From NCBI RefSeq assembly GCF_000247815.1, contig NC_021675.1:61039029-61103028 (forward strand): a DNA stretch of 64,000 nucleotides. The letters are read 5' to 3'. The notes under the pieces were generated by a model, which was not told the DNA's origin, searched no databases, and was given only the letters and a program-made list of their open reading frames with translations. Numbering within the stretch: the stretch's first letter is position 1; each line of letters opens with the position of its first letter. Shown piece after piece: positions 22,398 through 36,719 of the stretch. The translations under genes and the position numbers were made by a program. The stretch comes from Ficedula albicollis. Lineage: Eukaryota; Chordata; Aves; Passeriformes; Muscicapidae.

Positions 22398-24646
22398 CAT
22401 GCACGTTATTACTCACATCCAGGAGGAAGTGTGACTTTTCAGGAAAAATGAGCTTTCTGCTCAGGCAGTTTCCAATAAGAGCTCAGAAGAATGAGTACAA
22501 TACAAGTCAGATTTATTAGAAGTAAATTAAAATCATCTGTCATAGGAAACTTTTTTTTTCTCTTCTAAACTCTTGTTCTGAAGTAGAAATAAATTCCGAT
22601 TGCATTCAAAACAAAGTAAAAAAAGCTTTTGTAACTTGCACTATCTTCTCAATTGTAGTATTTATGATGAACACAAGATATTAATTTTTGGAGGTTAAAA
22701 AATGAACACTGCTGTTATTTTAGTCTATTTTGTGCCTTTATAACAGTCATGCATTTCATTATTTTCAAATACGTATTAATTTTTGGCATTAGAAATCCTT
22801 CAAGTAATTTTGCAAATAGAAAGACACTAAGCCTGTGTCTTTACATCATTATTTTACGTACATTTCCACACTAGAATTTTGTTGATTTGTTTTTAAAATC
22901 CACAAAACTTCAAAGTTTTCAGCATTTTTGAGAATTGGCCCCTATTATCAGTTAAAATATCATTATATATTAACCTGCTTGGAAACCAGAGCATCTTCAC
23001 TTAATCCTAAACACAACAGCTATAATCTGACCAAAGTAATCTGCAAAATGCTGTGCAGGAGCTGGTGCCAGTCAGGATGACAATCTAATTCTTTCTGTTT
23101 CCAGAGTTGGATTTTATCCAGGGAACCATTTTTTCTTTGGGCTATATTTTTTCTAAGCTAATTTGGGGCATTTTTCCTTTGGCTTGGAACATTTTTCAAA
23201 TAATACAAAAACATCAATTTGGACACAGTGTCAATGCCATAATGTACTGCTTTTATATGATTTCATATGAAAAAAAGCCCCCATTATATCAGAGACAATT
23301 GTAATAAAAGAAACACTCCTAAAATGCCTCCTTGCTTTCAGGCATGTGGGAAATGTCACTGAACAGGCCTGCAGAACCTATAACAAACACAAAAGGTAAC
23401 CTGCATCCTTTTCCTCTGGCACATCTGGCTACAAAATGCAATTCCTTGCTCCTACCCCAGTGTGATTCTGGGTTGTTGGGACAGGGTAGAGCTGCCCTGT
23501 CCCCACTTTCAGCTGTGGATTTCTGGCTTTTCACTCCATCAAGGATGTGAGACAGCACTGCAGTGCACCTCTAATGAGTGCAAAAGGAAGGATTCCTTTT
23601 TCTTGAGTAAGAGCCATCTCACCCTGCAGCTGCACAACTCTCAGATCTGGTGCATTCATCATGAATCCAACCAAGTCCCTGGTAAAACAATCCAGTCAGG
23701 TGCTGTAATCTTCAGGGCTGCTGACTTTCATTTTAAAATTACTCTGGAGCAACTCAATTTCCAACTGCATTTTGTTCCTCTTGCTAATGTTCTACTCCGA
23801 GGTTGAAAATACAATCTTTCAATAGTCGGATTTAATCACAAAATGCATTTATACATTCAACAAGTCAGTCTTATTTCAAGAGAATGCTTTGCTACCATTA
23901 AAATATAGAAAATTCAGATCTGTCTCCATGAAAGTGACTTCTAGATTTTCATTAAATACTTCCTGCTAGTGCTTTTATATTAGGCCACTGTCTCTTGGAA
24001 CTACTGACCTGATGATGGTACAGGTCACATTTCCTGAGGCACAAAACAACTCCACTGGAAGCAGAGCCTGTCTTCTACAGACCCTTCTGAGCACTTCATG
24101 CACAACAGCCATACCCTGGAACCACCCTTTGTGCTACAGGGCCAGTGCTTGCTTTTTTTCAAGTTCCTAAGGAAAATAAAGTGGAAAAAAAGACTTCTCA
24201 AAGTGTAAAGCATAGTTTCAAAACAGTAATAGAACTAGACCTTGGCGGAGACTTGTTGCAGGATAGATGACACTTGGGGAACCTTCAGCCTTACCAGCTG
24301 TTAAGGTTTGCTCCTACAAGATATTAAGCAAAATACAGCAGGTCACAGCATAATAATCTGAATTCATGTGAATAGTCACTTTTTTTCATAACATGCTCCT
24401 TCTGGACTCAGAGATTCAGACCTTGTTTTGGCTCCTCAGAAGGCACATGCTCTGGCAGAAAGGCATTCTTTCATCCAAATGCAGCAGGACACATACTGAC
24501 AGATTCATTCCCATTCTTTTCTGCAATCACCCTGTCTGCTCCTCCTCACTCAAGGAGGCAGACCCTGATGTTCTGCATGAAGGTTTTCCCCATCTCCTTT
24601 AGTCTTAGTGGCTGAAAAGTGACTTGAGACTCTCACATCCTTCTGT
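22398..24646. other. Intronic DNA, no gene recognised
   Basis: This is AT-rich sequence with scattered chance frames. A plus-strand frame at 23462-23806 spans 114 codons but has neither splice support nor a recognisable domain. Confidence 0.55.
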
Positions 24647-24975
24647 CACAGAATCATAGAATGGCTGGGGTTGGAGGAGACCTCTGGAGATCATCTAATC
24701 CAACTCTCCTGCTCAAGCAGCTTCACCTAGAACAGGCTGGACAAGGTTGCATATCTCCAGAGAAGGAGACTACAACCTGTTTCAGTCCTCTTTCAGCCTC
24801 AATGTAAAGATTTTCCACATATTCAGATCAATTTCCTGTGTTTCACTCAGTGCCTGCTGCCCCCACCCTGTCTCTGAGCACCACTGAAAAGAGCCTGACC
24901 CCATCATCATGACACCTGCCCTTAAGATATTTGTATGTACCTGTAAGATTCCCCTCAAGAGAATCTTAACTGTAT
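24647..24975 (-). mobile_element. CR1 LINE, truncated 3' end
   Basis: The plus strand opens with CACAGAATCATAGAATGGCT, then GGGGTTGGAGGAGACCTCTG, the reverse complement of a CR1 3' terminus. It continues through CTGAGCACCACTGAAAAGAG and CCTGACCCCATCATCATGAC, a familiar internal block of avian CR1. The element is 5'-truncated and reads on the minus strand. The coding frame is broken. It differs enough from the copy at 5.2 kb to be another subfamily. Confidence 0.93.
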
Positions 24976-24980
24976 CCTCA

Positions 24981-25135
24981 AAGCCTGGCTCCCTCAGAAA
25001 TCCTCCATGTTCCAGGGAAATGCTGTATGGCTGTAAAAGAACTTAACTTGCTAAATGGAAGCCTGGCTCCCTCAGAAATCCTCCATGCTCCAGGGAAATG
25101 CTATATGGCTGTAAAAGAACTTAACTTGCTAAATG
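24981..25135 (+). repeat. Tandem duplication, 78-bp period, two copies
   Basis: The copies are 24981-25058 and 25059-25135. Both start AAGCCTGGCTCCCTCAGAAA and end AACTTGCTAAATG, with two substitutions. It directly follows the CR1 fragment and may include part of its degraded body. Confidence 0.95.
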
Positions 25136-28100
25136 ACTTAAATTTCTAAAGACATTTAGTTCTACGATTTTTTTTTTTTACATCTACAATGGCAAATGTG
25201 CGGGGTGTTTCTAAGTTTAATACATTAAAGTCCATTTAAGTGAATTATAAACAGAGAACTTTCTGCAGAAGGCCCATGTCTGCAGAACAAGTCTTTTGAT
25301 GACCAGTTACAGCATATTGACAACACATTTACCATTTTCATTATGCTAATACCCAGAACATTGCAAAACTGTGTGAAATGAACTGAGGTTTTACTACAGC
25401 TACAAAGACAGTACCACTACTTGCAGGACTAGATGCTCAGGTTGGTTTTTGCACTTATAATCTCATCTGCCTCTAGTATTTATCTTAATGTTAGGAGAGA
25501 CCCAGTTCTTATATCCTTTCCATTCTAGATCAAAGTTACATTCATCTCAAGGTTTCATCCACACACAGTGGTTGCAATTATACTGAAGGTTATTCTACAA
25601 TGTCTGAAATACATCTTGGTCATGAAAACTGAAGTCTTTATTTCTAAAAGCCCAACAGGCAGAGCACAAAATGTAAGGGAAAACTCCAGAAGATACTCTC
25701 CACTAAAAGACCTCAAACCTGAGAGAGACAAAAGCTTTTCCAGGTAAAAAAATACTTTTTTACATCCTGGGAAGTTACATTATTTGTTATTTATATACTT
25801 AATTATGCCCACTACAGATATATTTTCTGCATTAGTTACAGCAAAAGCATTTTACTATAGATGCCTACCAATAATTAGATAAGACTTCCAGCTCATTTCA
25901 CATTAGCTAGAAACAGCCTCATCCATGTTAATGACTTTGAGGTTGGCTGAATTTCAACTAATAACCTAAAGATGAATGGACGTACATGTCCAATTACTTC
26001 AAATGTGTCCCTTCAAATGAACACTAACAGAATACTTATCTTTGTATTCAAAGAGCAAAAGGGAAAAAATTAGCCAGGCTGGCAGAAGCCATTTATTTGG
26101 CATCTGTCTGAACTAAATAATAGATTTGTTAGTTTCAGGAATAGTATGAAAATTAGAATTGCCATGAAGTTAAGCACACATAAAATTGTAATACAATTCC
26201 AGATTTCTACTATAATCTTTGAAAATACATGCTTGACTCAACTATCAAATTTTAAAAGTCTAGGAAAGGCTTGATGGCCAATCAAAAAGATACTTAGAAA
26301 AAGCAAGCTATTATACAGGATAATAATCCTAACAGATGCCAGTGGTGACTGTGTGGTCCAACTTTCCCTTCTTACTCTTCAGCATCTACTGAAAAAGTAC
26401 ACAGACCATTTCACATTCTGTTTTTATACAGGTAAATAATTGATGAGTAAATAGCCTTTAAGAGAAAAAAAAAGTGTTTGGTAAGTATGAGCTACAACAA
26501 CAAAAAATCTGCAAAAATTGTTAATTATGTGACTGCTAGTTAAAATAACTGCTGATTTTATGACACCAAAAGTGTAGAAATAAAACCTAAAAATACAACA
26601 AAAATATTAAGAGATTATGATCTACAAATATATCTTTTAAATGACAAATTTTGAAGTAAGTACAGCTTTCTTTAAATACTAATAGTCTATGATTGCTTGC
26701 TCTTGTTTTCCCTAACTTAATTTGTATCAAATTTATTAAAATCTTGCTATCACCAGATATATTATCTTCTTAATGCTCCAGTGAGAAACAAGCTACCCAT
26801 CCAATGTGAAGATACAAAAGAGCACAAAACGGTGAATAATTAATAATTTATCATCATATCTGGACTAAAGGAATTAACAATTTATGACAAAATACAATAT
26901 GCTGAGTAAATATTGTTTTCCCCCAGAGTTCTGTTAATTTTAAAAAACCACAAACGAGAAACCACTTCTCTGTATTGCGTAATAATTGTGCCCATACACA
27001 TTTGCTGCTCACAAAAGCCAGGTCCCTGCTGCCTCTGCTGTCCCTGGCAGATGGGACACCTGCTCTGCAGACAGTGTTACAAGTGTATTTTAATCACATG
27101 GGAAGGTGTATCAAACCCCAAAGGCATCCCATACGTGTCCCAGTGGCACACATATCAGACAGATACTGCTTAACAAGAAAATCAAAGTCTCAAGGCTTTT
27201 GCTCAGTCTCAAGGTCTAAGAGAGCCAAAGAAAGATTGTTCCTCTGCTGGTAGCCAGGAGTGAGCCTCAGTGACAAGAACCAAGTGTAACTCCAGCTCTG
27301 TGAGCTGATCCAAAGATGGGATAACCCTGCTGAGCTCCTGGTGCTTTCAAGCTTCATTCCACTGTAGGTCAGGAACCTGTGGCTTCACTGATCAGATATG
27401 GGAGGCTGGAAATTTAGATTGAAATTTAGATTTTAGTCTCAGGTTCTTCACGCTTTTCCAGTACAGCCTATGTTTACTTTGTTTAAGGTCTCTGACAACT
27501 GTGACACATTGACACCTTCTTTTCACGAGTGCTGCAATACGCTGAAGTCCTCTGATTGCTGATGGAAGTGGTCAGACGGCCAAGGTGCCTCTTCAAACCA
27601 TCACATCCAACACTTGACACAGCCTGACTCTCAGGAAGGACACCAGAGCCAAACCACTGACAATGTAACTTCTGCACAAACAAAATGATCCAACAATTCC
27701 TGTACAAATTCCCATGTGCCATGTCAGCTCGACATAATGGAGTTAATACACCAACACTTTGAAGACAATGATTTTAACCATGTTCTGTTAACTTTCATGC
27801 ATTTACTCCTTACTTTACACTGATTTACAAGAAGATCCAGCTACATTCCTAAAATACCTAACACAATACTGTGGCAGCAAGAAACCAGTTCCTTAACACT
27901 TTGCACTTGTGTGTTCTTTCATTCCTCAGTCCTCCTGGAAAAGTGCAGCATCAGTGACAAGACTCTGTTTGTTAGGAATTGTCAATGCTTACTGCCAAAA
28001 AAACCACACACATATTTTGCTAGGCTGCAAACTTAATAGAAAAAACATCACGTTATTTATGCCAGAATCATGTAGACCACATTAAACATTTTGACATGGT

Positions 28101-30738
28101 GGTTCACACTGACATCTAAATATTTAAGAAAGAGGGGTGTGATTTTTTTTGATGTTATTACACTCTCATAATTTCCAGGGAGCACTAGGTACCTTCTTGG
28201 CCCTTACGTTGAACATAAAAACTCCATCCTACATTGTCTTTCTGTTACTTCCCTGAAAAACTATGCATGATACTATAAAACCAAGATGTATTTGTAACTG
28301 TTTTTCTGCAATTTTATAAGGAAAGGGCCCACCAATTTTTGCAATTATTATTTCTAAACAAGTTTATCTAAACACAGCTATTAATAAAACAGGGCAGTCC
28401 ATCTCTTTATATCAAATCAAACCATCCATCTCCATGCAAATACAGAAAGAAGACAGAAGGTTCCCCATGGACGACTCCTTCCTTACAGAGAATCTACCAT
28501 TTGAAAAGCAAAAACTACAGGACTATCCTAGAGAGTGAATATTCTTTAACTATTCAAATAAAAATTAGAATACTACTTTTTGCTATTAAAAATTTATTAC
28601 TCTTACCTCATTATTACTAAAGACGTTAGAATGGCTTTTTCAAAGCATCCCAGTGGCCTTCCAAACTGCAAAACCTGCCAAATTCTTTGACTCAGTTGCC
28701 ATAAAACATTTCTAAATTGCTGGAACGAGATCCAAATTTTGTTTTATGAAAGTGTAAAAAGGATATGAGTAAAACCGTGAGCTGATTCATCGTGAGTGTA
28801 ACATATGTTAAAGGGTTTCCGGGTCCTGTTACTCATTATGAGAAAATAGCGATCCAGATACGCAGATATATTATGGTGGCTCCACAGATTTAGTCTCATC
28901 CTATTGTTTTTGGTGCTTTTCCCTTTCATCTAATCATCTGCATCTGGCTTTTCCCTAAGTAAACCCATGTATTCCAAAACCAAGTAAATGAAAGCAGTTC
29001 CATCAATAAAAGTGTGCACTTTCTCTAGTAATATTAACCACACACTTTTCTCTTTGTCAACAGAGCAAATTGGACCACAGAGAAAACAAACCTCTGGAAT
29101 TCTCAACAATTCAGCTATATTACTATGAAATTTGGACTAGCTCTATCATTTGAGAAGACAATAATGTAAGTTACAGTAGAATTTATACCCAGGTTGTATT
29201 AAGAGCTATAGAAGATTCTCAAGGGTTTTTGAAGCTTATTCTGAATATTTCAGTTTTCTGTGAGTTTTACAGCCTAGCAAGTATTTACAAGCTGTTCAGT
29301 AGTTTAAACATTCCATATAACCAAGCAAGCAACCACCATGATACTCACACTTAAATATTTGACAAAACATGTCTTTTGCTGCAGGTGCTCAGCAGACTGA
29401 CCCAGTTCAGGTGTGGGATCTCTATCATATACACATAAGATAACTCCTGCCTTTCCAGATAAGCTTTGCAAGAGGTTCTGGGAGTTTATCTCCATAGGTT
29501 CACAGTCTGCCTTCAGGCACACGTAGGAAATTCTGGGAATGCACAGGCAGAGTAACAACTCCTCTGTAGCTCAGCCCCATCCTCGCTGGGAAGCAGCAAG
29601 AACAGCAGCTCACACCATTGACCCCACTCAGCTCTTCCCTCACCTGCCCCTGTTGAGCTCCCTGCCTACCCTGAAAGCAGCTCCAAGCTCCACTCAGAGG
29701 GTTTTGGGAAGTGTGTTTGGGAACTAGACAATCATACCTGGGCAAGTGTAGGAGTGAAGCCTGCAAAAGGATCAGCAGCTAATTCATGCTCATCTGCCCT
29801 TCTGGAGCCTCAGCAGTCCCAGAGCTGCAGCTCAGGGGAAGGTAACACAAGGCTTAATATTTGTTTGGCACAGTTGTTGTGTTTTTATTTCTGTTTGTTT
29901 GGTTTTTTGTTTGGTTGGGGTTTTTTGTTTAAACTTAAGGCTGGAATTACAGACAAGTATAAAACAAGTTGAATTCTTATTACAGCTTGTGATGTTCATG
30001 TAAAGTGGAACTGTGTTTTCTGAATTTCAGGAAGAGTCTTTCAGAGAGTTGAAGTTTGGGTAGTGCTGGGAGAGTGAGGGCTGTTTTGACCTCTTTTATA
30101 CAGAACAGCATTTCCATGCTTTTACTCTCAGTTTTCAAAAAAAGCAGAGGGAGCTTTTTTTTTTGGTTAGTATTTTTAACTTTCAAACAAAGACAAAAGT
30201 GATGCATTGCTTTGGAGAACTGTGTGGGAGGGAGGTGTTGCTAAAAAATATCCCAAGATCCTCTTCAAAATAAACCCTGCAATCTCTTCTCCCCCACCAC
30301 TTGTGGCTTTGTTTTTGCCAGCACACTGATTTTTTTTAAATGATTTTTTAGTTTCTTTTTTCCTATTTGACTGTAATGCAGAACAAATATTTACTCTCAA
30401 ACAGAAACAACATTCTTTGAATTGTTTTGCTGACTCTATTCCTTCCACAACATAGTTTGGTTTTTAATGCTCACCACCCATATCAAGCTGCTTTTAAGGA
30501 GCAGTGCAAGAAACTTCAGGATTTCACTTAATATTCAGTATTCCTCTCCCTAAGCAATGGTGGTGTCATATTTCAGCTTTTGCTTTGTATTTCCCATTGT
30601 CATGTGTCTCTGTGTTTCTTTTAAGACACAATTTAGGCAGAATATATTTCCGTGGGGCTCAGAGCAGCAAAAATGTGCTTTTAGCAAATAGAAAGAGCAT
30701 GACAATAGGGAAAAATGAATGGAAGAACCAAAAAGGGA
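25136..30738. other. Intronic DNA, no gene recognised
   Basis: This is AT-rich sequence. A T/G-rich low-complexity stretch (TTTG and GGTTTT units) occurs at 29879-29930. Overlapping frames on both strands at 29.5-29.8 kb lie in somewhat GC-richer sequence but show no splice sites that would make an exon. No transposon ends were found. Confidence 0.55.
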
Positions 30739-31078
30739 AAAATACTAGCAAGCAGGGTGTGATTGTCACTCCAAATTCTAATTTTCAGTCTAAAATGTTT
30801 ATAAAAAGTGGAATCTTAGCCATTATAACTGGGTGTTTTTGTTTTTGTAGCTAAGTGATTATATTTGACACAGCTTGAAGCCAGTTATGTTTACACAAGT
30901 GCGTGGTAATAAAATACAAAATACTAGGGTGTGATTGTCACTCCAAATTCTAATTTTCAGTCTAAAATGTTTATAAAAAGTGGAATCTTAGCCATTATAA
31001 CTGGGTGTTTTTGTTTTTGTAGCTAAGTGATTATATTTGACACAGCTTGAAGCCAGTTATGTTTACACAAGTGCGTGG
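30739..31078 (+). repeat. Tandem duplication, about 172-bp period, two copies
   Basis: From GGTGTGATTGTCACTCC to ACACAAGTGCGTGG, the segments 30754-30906 and 30926-31078 are essentially identical. Homology continues left through AATACTAG, where the first copy carries about 7 extra bases. The unit is AT-rich and not a recognised element. Confidence 0.95.
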
Positions 31079-34000
31079 GTTTAAGATGGAGAACCGAAGT
31101 TTGCCAAAAGCAATTGAACCGTAAAAGTCACTGAAAGTTTTCATATTACACCAGAAGAGGAGAAACACAGATATTGGTGCTGTGCTCTAACCAGATAGCT
31201 GAAAAAGAAAGTTGGGGTTTTGCTGGTCATATTTTCATAGAAATGGTATTTCCACACTACTTCAAAGAAAATCCTTCTTGTGCTAAAGCCACTTCTAAAG
31301 CAGCAGCCATCAGAGGAAGCAGGGTGAGACAACAGAAGCAGGGGGAGGAAGGACAGACCACAAAGCCAGAAGGAGATGTCTGCTCAGCCAGAGCCTCTCC
31401 AACACTCCCTCCTTTAAACACTCACTTGGGTATTTTCCTCCTGAAGACTCAGGCTTTAACAAGCTCAGACTTCCACACCACTCTGAGCAGACTGACTTCT
31501 GCAAGCCGTGTCCTCCCAGGCTGGGTCTCAGGAGTGTGGTGCTGACTCAGGACAGCCATGGAGACAAAAGTGCCAGCAACTACAAACTGGAATAAAACAG
31601 CAAGCACCTCCCAGCCTGACAGCAGATGGTTTTCAAATTCTGGCCATTTGAGAGGCAAAGGGAAGGGAGAGAAAAGAGAAGGTATTGCTGTTGAGAAGAG
31701 GTCACAAAGCAAGCAATCCTGCAGCTGCTTTCAAGGGTGAATAGGTGAAGTACATGTCAATTTTGCAGAATTGAATTTCAACACAATAAAAGAAGAAAAA
31801 GAACAGAGCAATTCCAAATATAAAGTTCTATGGAAGAACAGCTTTGGGTGAACATAAAACTGAGATTTAAAAAGAACTATGAATATGGTAAGTGAAGCAA
31901 TGGTATTTTAGCATTTAAAGCTTCTAAGAGGTCAAAACTATTTTTCTTTAGTTACTTACTGTATGACCATCATACTGTATTCAAGGTGGAAAATCAGAAG
32001 CTGACAGAAGTTGTCAGGTCACTGAAGAGAGCAGCCAGGAAATCCAAGCTACCCTCACAAAAAATGTCCTTTACTATTGTTTAAGTTTACTTTGTTTAGA
32101 TATCATTAAGCATCAGCATGAGAAAAGATCAATCTTTTATGTGGGAGAGGGTTAAAAAATATGAGAATGCATACAACATAATTAGTTTGTGTTCAGTCAA
32201 AGAGTATGGCTGAAAGTAACGTGGAGGAAGTGATGCTGTTCATCATTCTCATCCTAGGTGAGACCAGCTATCTCATTCCTCATGGAAATCAGTCCAACCT
32301 TTCACCTGGCAATCAAACCCAACCTCCAATCTGATAACCTAAGAAGGAGTGCTTCTAAATGCATTATCAGTCTTTTTGAGTCTTACATCCTCTCTGGTTC
32401 TACCCACAGAATACATGGGGAGCACACTGCTTTTCTCTTTACTGCAGCCTTAACACACCCGAAGACTACTATGATCCCTCTCCTCCTTTTTCTCTCTGCT
32501 AAACAACTGAAATCCCTTCCCCAACCTCTCACAGGTTGCATCCTCAGATCTTTTCTACTGAAATCTCTTTTATGGTCCAAATTATCCCTCAAGTACAGTG
32601 CCCCTCATGAGACACTGCTCTAGATGAGGCTTCTCAAGGTTATTTGGGCCCTGAGGATAATTTGACGTCTTTTCCAGACAACTCTCTCAGTAAAGTGTTT
32701 GCCTGTTACCCTGCCAGAGGCTTGCCATCAGTCCTTCAGCCTTGGCCACCACATCTCACACCTTACAGTGCATACAGTTATTTGACTCTTGCTGTAGGTA
32801 ATGCAACAACATGAAAGGTAACACTTTTACTGTAAATGATTTCTATTACTTAAACATGGGTAATGGAGGGCAGAGATGACATTTTATAATGTTACTGGCC
32901 TTCAGCCTCTGCATAAGCAAAAAAAACACCATTAAAAAACTCTTCAGGGTTTCATCACCAAATTTGTCATACCAAAGATGAAAAACAAGTGGGGAACATT
33001 CACCCTAGTTGCCTAAAATAATAAACCTTTCTGTCATCTGGGCATGAGACAAAAAGCTGCAAACATCCCAGCTGGTGGCTGCCTGAAGAAACTGCTTTGC
33101 TCCAGGCTTGGAGACCCCTTCCCACATGCCAAGATTCTGGAGAAGGCTTGTCAACTCCTCCCCCATGTTTTAAAAGTCAGTTTTATGAGAAGCAGAATGA
33201 TGGAAAGGGAAGGATCTGCAAGTGGATGATACAAATGATGTGCTTAGGAGTCCAGGAAGAACCCTCAGACTGGACTTGCTACGCTTCTGCTCAAGTACTG
33301 TTTGGGAAAGTGTCAGCACAGGGGGAAAAAGGTGACATAACCCAACCCCTCCTGATACTACTGCACATCACTTTAATCAGAGAAATAGCTCTGTGTCTGC
33401 CTGAAGTATTAGCAGTGACAATACAGACATAGCTCAGCCAACCTTATCCTTTCATGATAAAAAAAAGTTGTGATGAGGAAACACAGCTCTGCTAATATGA
33501 CAAATTAGGAGGCTGTAAAGAAGTGGACACATGACAAAGCCTAATTATGGAGCAGAAATGATGGGTTATTGGCTCCCTTCTGTCAGTCCTGAATTGTTAC
33601 ATAAATTCAGGCAGGAGAAAAAAAGGCAGAAGGAAGAGACACTATACAGGTCCTTCTCAACCAGCTCATCCCAACAGAATGGCACGGATCTCTTTGGGCT
33701 TGCACATACCGTGGCACTGCTGCCAAGGACATCCCTCTCCCTCCTCCCCAGGCATGGAAGCTGAACCAGTCTTACTTCATCTGCTGAGCCATTGTTGCAG
33801 GAAGAGTCATGTTAATGCAAAAGGTCCCTGCTTCTTGTTAGCATTTAAATGCCAAGCAGCTCAGCAGTTGAATCACAAGTAGTTCAGCCATGAGCTGGCC
33901 AAGAAGGGCACACCAGAGCTCCTAACCAAGCGTGTGACAGGCTTAGCAGTAAAGAAGCCTGAGCAGAGCTTGTCCTAAGATACTAATTTTCTTTCTTCTT

Positions 34001-34185
34001 AGTTTATCATAATGCAATTTTCACAGGAAATAAGTGATCTTCATTAAAGATTTAGATCTAGTCATGTTGAGTTATATTTAAGTGGAAAGAAAATCAAGTT
34101 CTTAGGGAATCTCTTTGATGCATGTCAAGGAGTAGCAGTTTAATTTAGAGAGTTATTGTAGCATGTAAATATAACAAAAAATAAT
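31079..34185. other. Intronic DNA, no gene recognised
   Basis: The sequence is mixed in composition. Plus-strand frames at 31174-31545 and 32258-32623 exceed 120 codons but have biased, non-domain content and lack matching splice sites. I see no repeats with ends. Confidence 0.55.
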
Positions 34186-34852
34186 AAAAAATCTGGAACA
34201 GTCAGGACAATTCTGACATTGTTAAGAGTTTAAATTCCAAAGGTATTCCTCTACTTCTCTTTTTAGACTGGCATGAGATAAATCATATACTCTGTGAGAG
34301 GACAAGATGTACAATTGAATATAAATAAAAAACTCCTGGTGATGTTCTCTGTACTTCCCCCCTTCCCTTCTCCAAGATACTCAAAGGATTCTTTCATCTT
34401 AACTATTTCCTGATTAGAGAACTTGCAATCCCTTAGGCCAGGCTGGATGCTCTCCTTGAAATGAGTCACCAACACTGAGAAAACAACTGGACAGTCACTT
34501 TCTGGGACACTGAGATGAAAAATCTGGAAAAGTCAGGACAATTCTGACATTGTTAAGAGTTTAAATTCCAAAGGTATTCCTCTACTTCTCTTTTTAGACT
34601 GGCATGAGATAAATCATATACTCTGTGAGAGGACAAGATGTACAATTGAATATAAATAAAAAACTCCTGGTGATGTTCTCTGTACTTCCCCCCTTCCCTT
34701 CTCCAAGATACTCAAAGGATTCTTTCATCTTAACTATTTCCTGATTAGAGAACTTGCAATCCCTTAGGCCAGGCTGGATGCTCTCCTTGAAATGAGTCAC
34801 CAACACTGAGAAAACAATAACTGGACAGTCACTTTCTGGGACACTGAGATGA
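34186..34852 (+). repeat. Tandem duplication, 332-bp period, two copies
   Basis: The copies are 34186-34517 and 34518-34852. They start AAAAATCTGGAA and end GGGACACTGAGATGA, and differ by about one substitution near the start (GGAACAG versus GGAAAAG) and a 3-bp insertion (ACAACTGG versus ACAATAACTGG). The same 70-codon minus-strand frame therefore appears twice. It resembles no known protein. This is the largest clean duplication in the window. Confidence 0.96.
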
Positions 34853-35320
34853 CTTTCAGTGCAGTCTGTACAAGTGAAAGAAGCACACACAAGTATGAAA
34901 GTAGGTATTTCAAATCAGATGGTCATTTCTGGCTTTCTTTTTTTTTCCATCCCTTCCTTTCCTGAAAGCTGTGGTTTTACAAAAAGTTAAAGTTAACCCA
35001 GGCTGCTGCTGAGAGGGACTGATGTCATCCCTGATCCCTCATTTCCGTGACTTCCTTTGGGCCAAAATTAGCATTTCTGGGCCATGGGTGAGCCAGAGGA
35101 AGGAATGGAGCCAGCTCACCACGTGCCAGTGAGAGCTTCTGCTGGTGTCTCTGCAGGGCAAGAGCAAGGAAGGGACAATCCAAGAGCTGGATCATATCTT
35201 GTAGTAAGCAGCAGCCTACATTTAGACTTAAAATCACTGTGAAACATCTCTGGTGTAGATGTCACACAATGGTAATACTGCACATGGTCTAGTCCTAGAC
35301 ATATGTGTGTATAAAGATGT
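34853..35320. other. Intronic DNA, nothing recognised
   Basis: This spacer lies between the 332-bp duplication and the ACAT/AT microsatellite. I see no element ends or exon signals. Confidence 0.5.
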
Positions 35321-35322
35321 AC

Positions 35323-35360
<38 letters not shown>
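35321..35360 (+). repeat. Compound (ACAT)n(AT)n microsatellite
   Basis: Four ACAT units lead into an uninterrupted AT run of about 25 nt. Alternating Tyr/Ile frames across it are translations of the microsatellite. Confidence 0.95.
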
Positions 35361-35815
35361 CCACACAGCTATACACATACATATACACAGCTATCCTCAT
35401 GCTGCTGTGGGTGGAAGCATGACAGCAACCAGAGGCCAAGGGCTGGGAGCAAACATCCCTGTCCCCTGGGTCAGGCACTCAGGGTATGGCAGGAAGGCTG
35501 CAGCTCACCCCCAGCTCCTCAGAGAACAGCCCCTATTCCTGTGGGGCTTCCCTTGTTTATCTGAAGGACTCAGTAGCTATGGAGGAGCAAAAACAAGGCT
35601 GCTTTTATTATGCAGTATGCTCAGCTTCATGCAGCATGTGTGATTTAGACAGAGAAATCTGGGGCTCCATAGAACATACTGTAATAAAACACCCGAAGGA
35701 AAAAATGGCAATTATTAAAAACAAATGCAAAATACTGCTGTGTATTCACATGTACTTCACATGTATTACATGTGAAACAGACTCAGATGCTCTAACCTGC
35801 TGGAATTATCAGAGC

Positions 35816-35939
35816 CAATCTCACCAATAGCCTAAATGTTATGCTTATTTTCAAATGAAAGCAAAAGCTGCAAGCAGCAATCTCACCAATAGCCCAAATG
35901 TTATGGTTATTTTCAAATGAAAGCAAAAGCTGCAAGCAG
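35816..35939 (+). repeat. Tandem duplication, 62-bp period, two copies
   Basis: The copies 35816-35877 and 35878-35939 start CAATCTCACCAATAGCC and end GCAAAAGCTGCAAGCAG, with two substitutions. Confidence 0.95.
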
Positions 35940-36719
35940 GCTCACCTTTAGCTGTCTCCTCCCTGGGGCAGTGCATTCCCAGCAGGGGTGTAATCCTGCA
36001 TCTCTGTGGAAAGCATTATCTTCTCTGATAACAGCACTGCACTGTGCTTTTACAGACTACAAGGCAACCATGCAAAGAGTGGGAAAGTTCATTCTGAATA
36101 ATTCTGTGAGAATTAAACAGTCCTGTAGTCTTTCATGTTTTACATTAGGGACATTGTCTATTTTGCTTTCAGAATTTTGGTTTAAGGTCAATAAATACAA
36201 CATCAGTAGAGACTATATTTTCTTACATAAATAATGAACCAATGGGATATCATAGCTACACTTTCCTTTTTATATTTTTTGATTTGTGCTCCCACCTGAT
36301 AATTAAACAGAAGAGAGTGCAAATGGATAAGTAAAAGTTGTAACAAAGGAATGCACACAGTTATCCACATCTCACATTCCAAAGGGAATTTAATTTTTTG
36401 ATGTATTTTAACCCTCAGGACATTGTTGTCCAGGTGAAACTGAATACATTACAATTCTCAATTCTACAGCCTCTTTTCCTAGAAGTAAGATCCAAGCATA
36501 TTATTCAACCCTTATAGAAGCAGACTATACAAATACCCTTACAGTGTAAGATTAATTTAATAAAGCTCATTGATGAATTTAATAAAGTTCATTGGAAAAA
36601 TAGTTGTCAAGTATTTTGATTTGTGCTGACATGTGACAATCAAGAGGAGTGACCAATTTTAAAAATACCTTCTGGCAAAGTTTTGAAATCCACAAGCAGC
36701 ATGGCAAATGAAAGTATTA

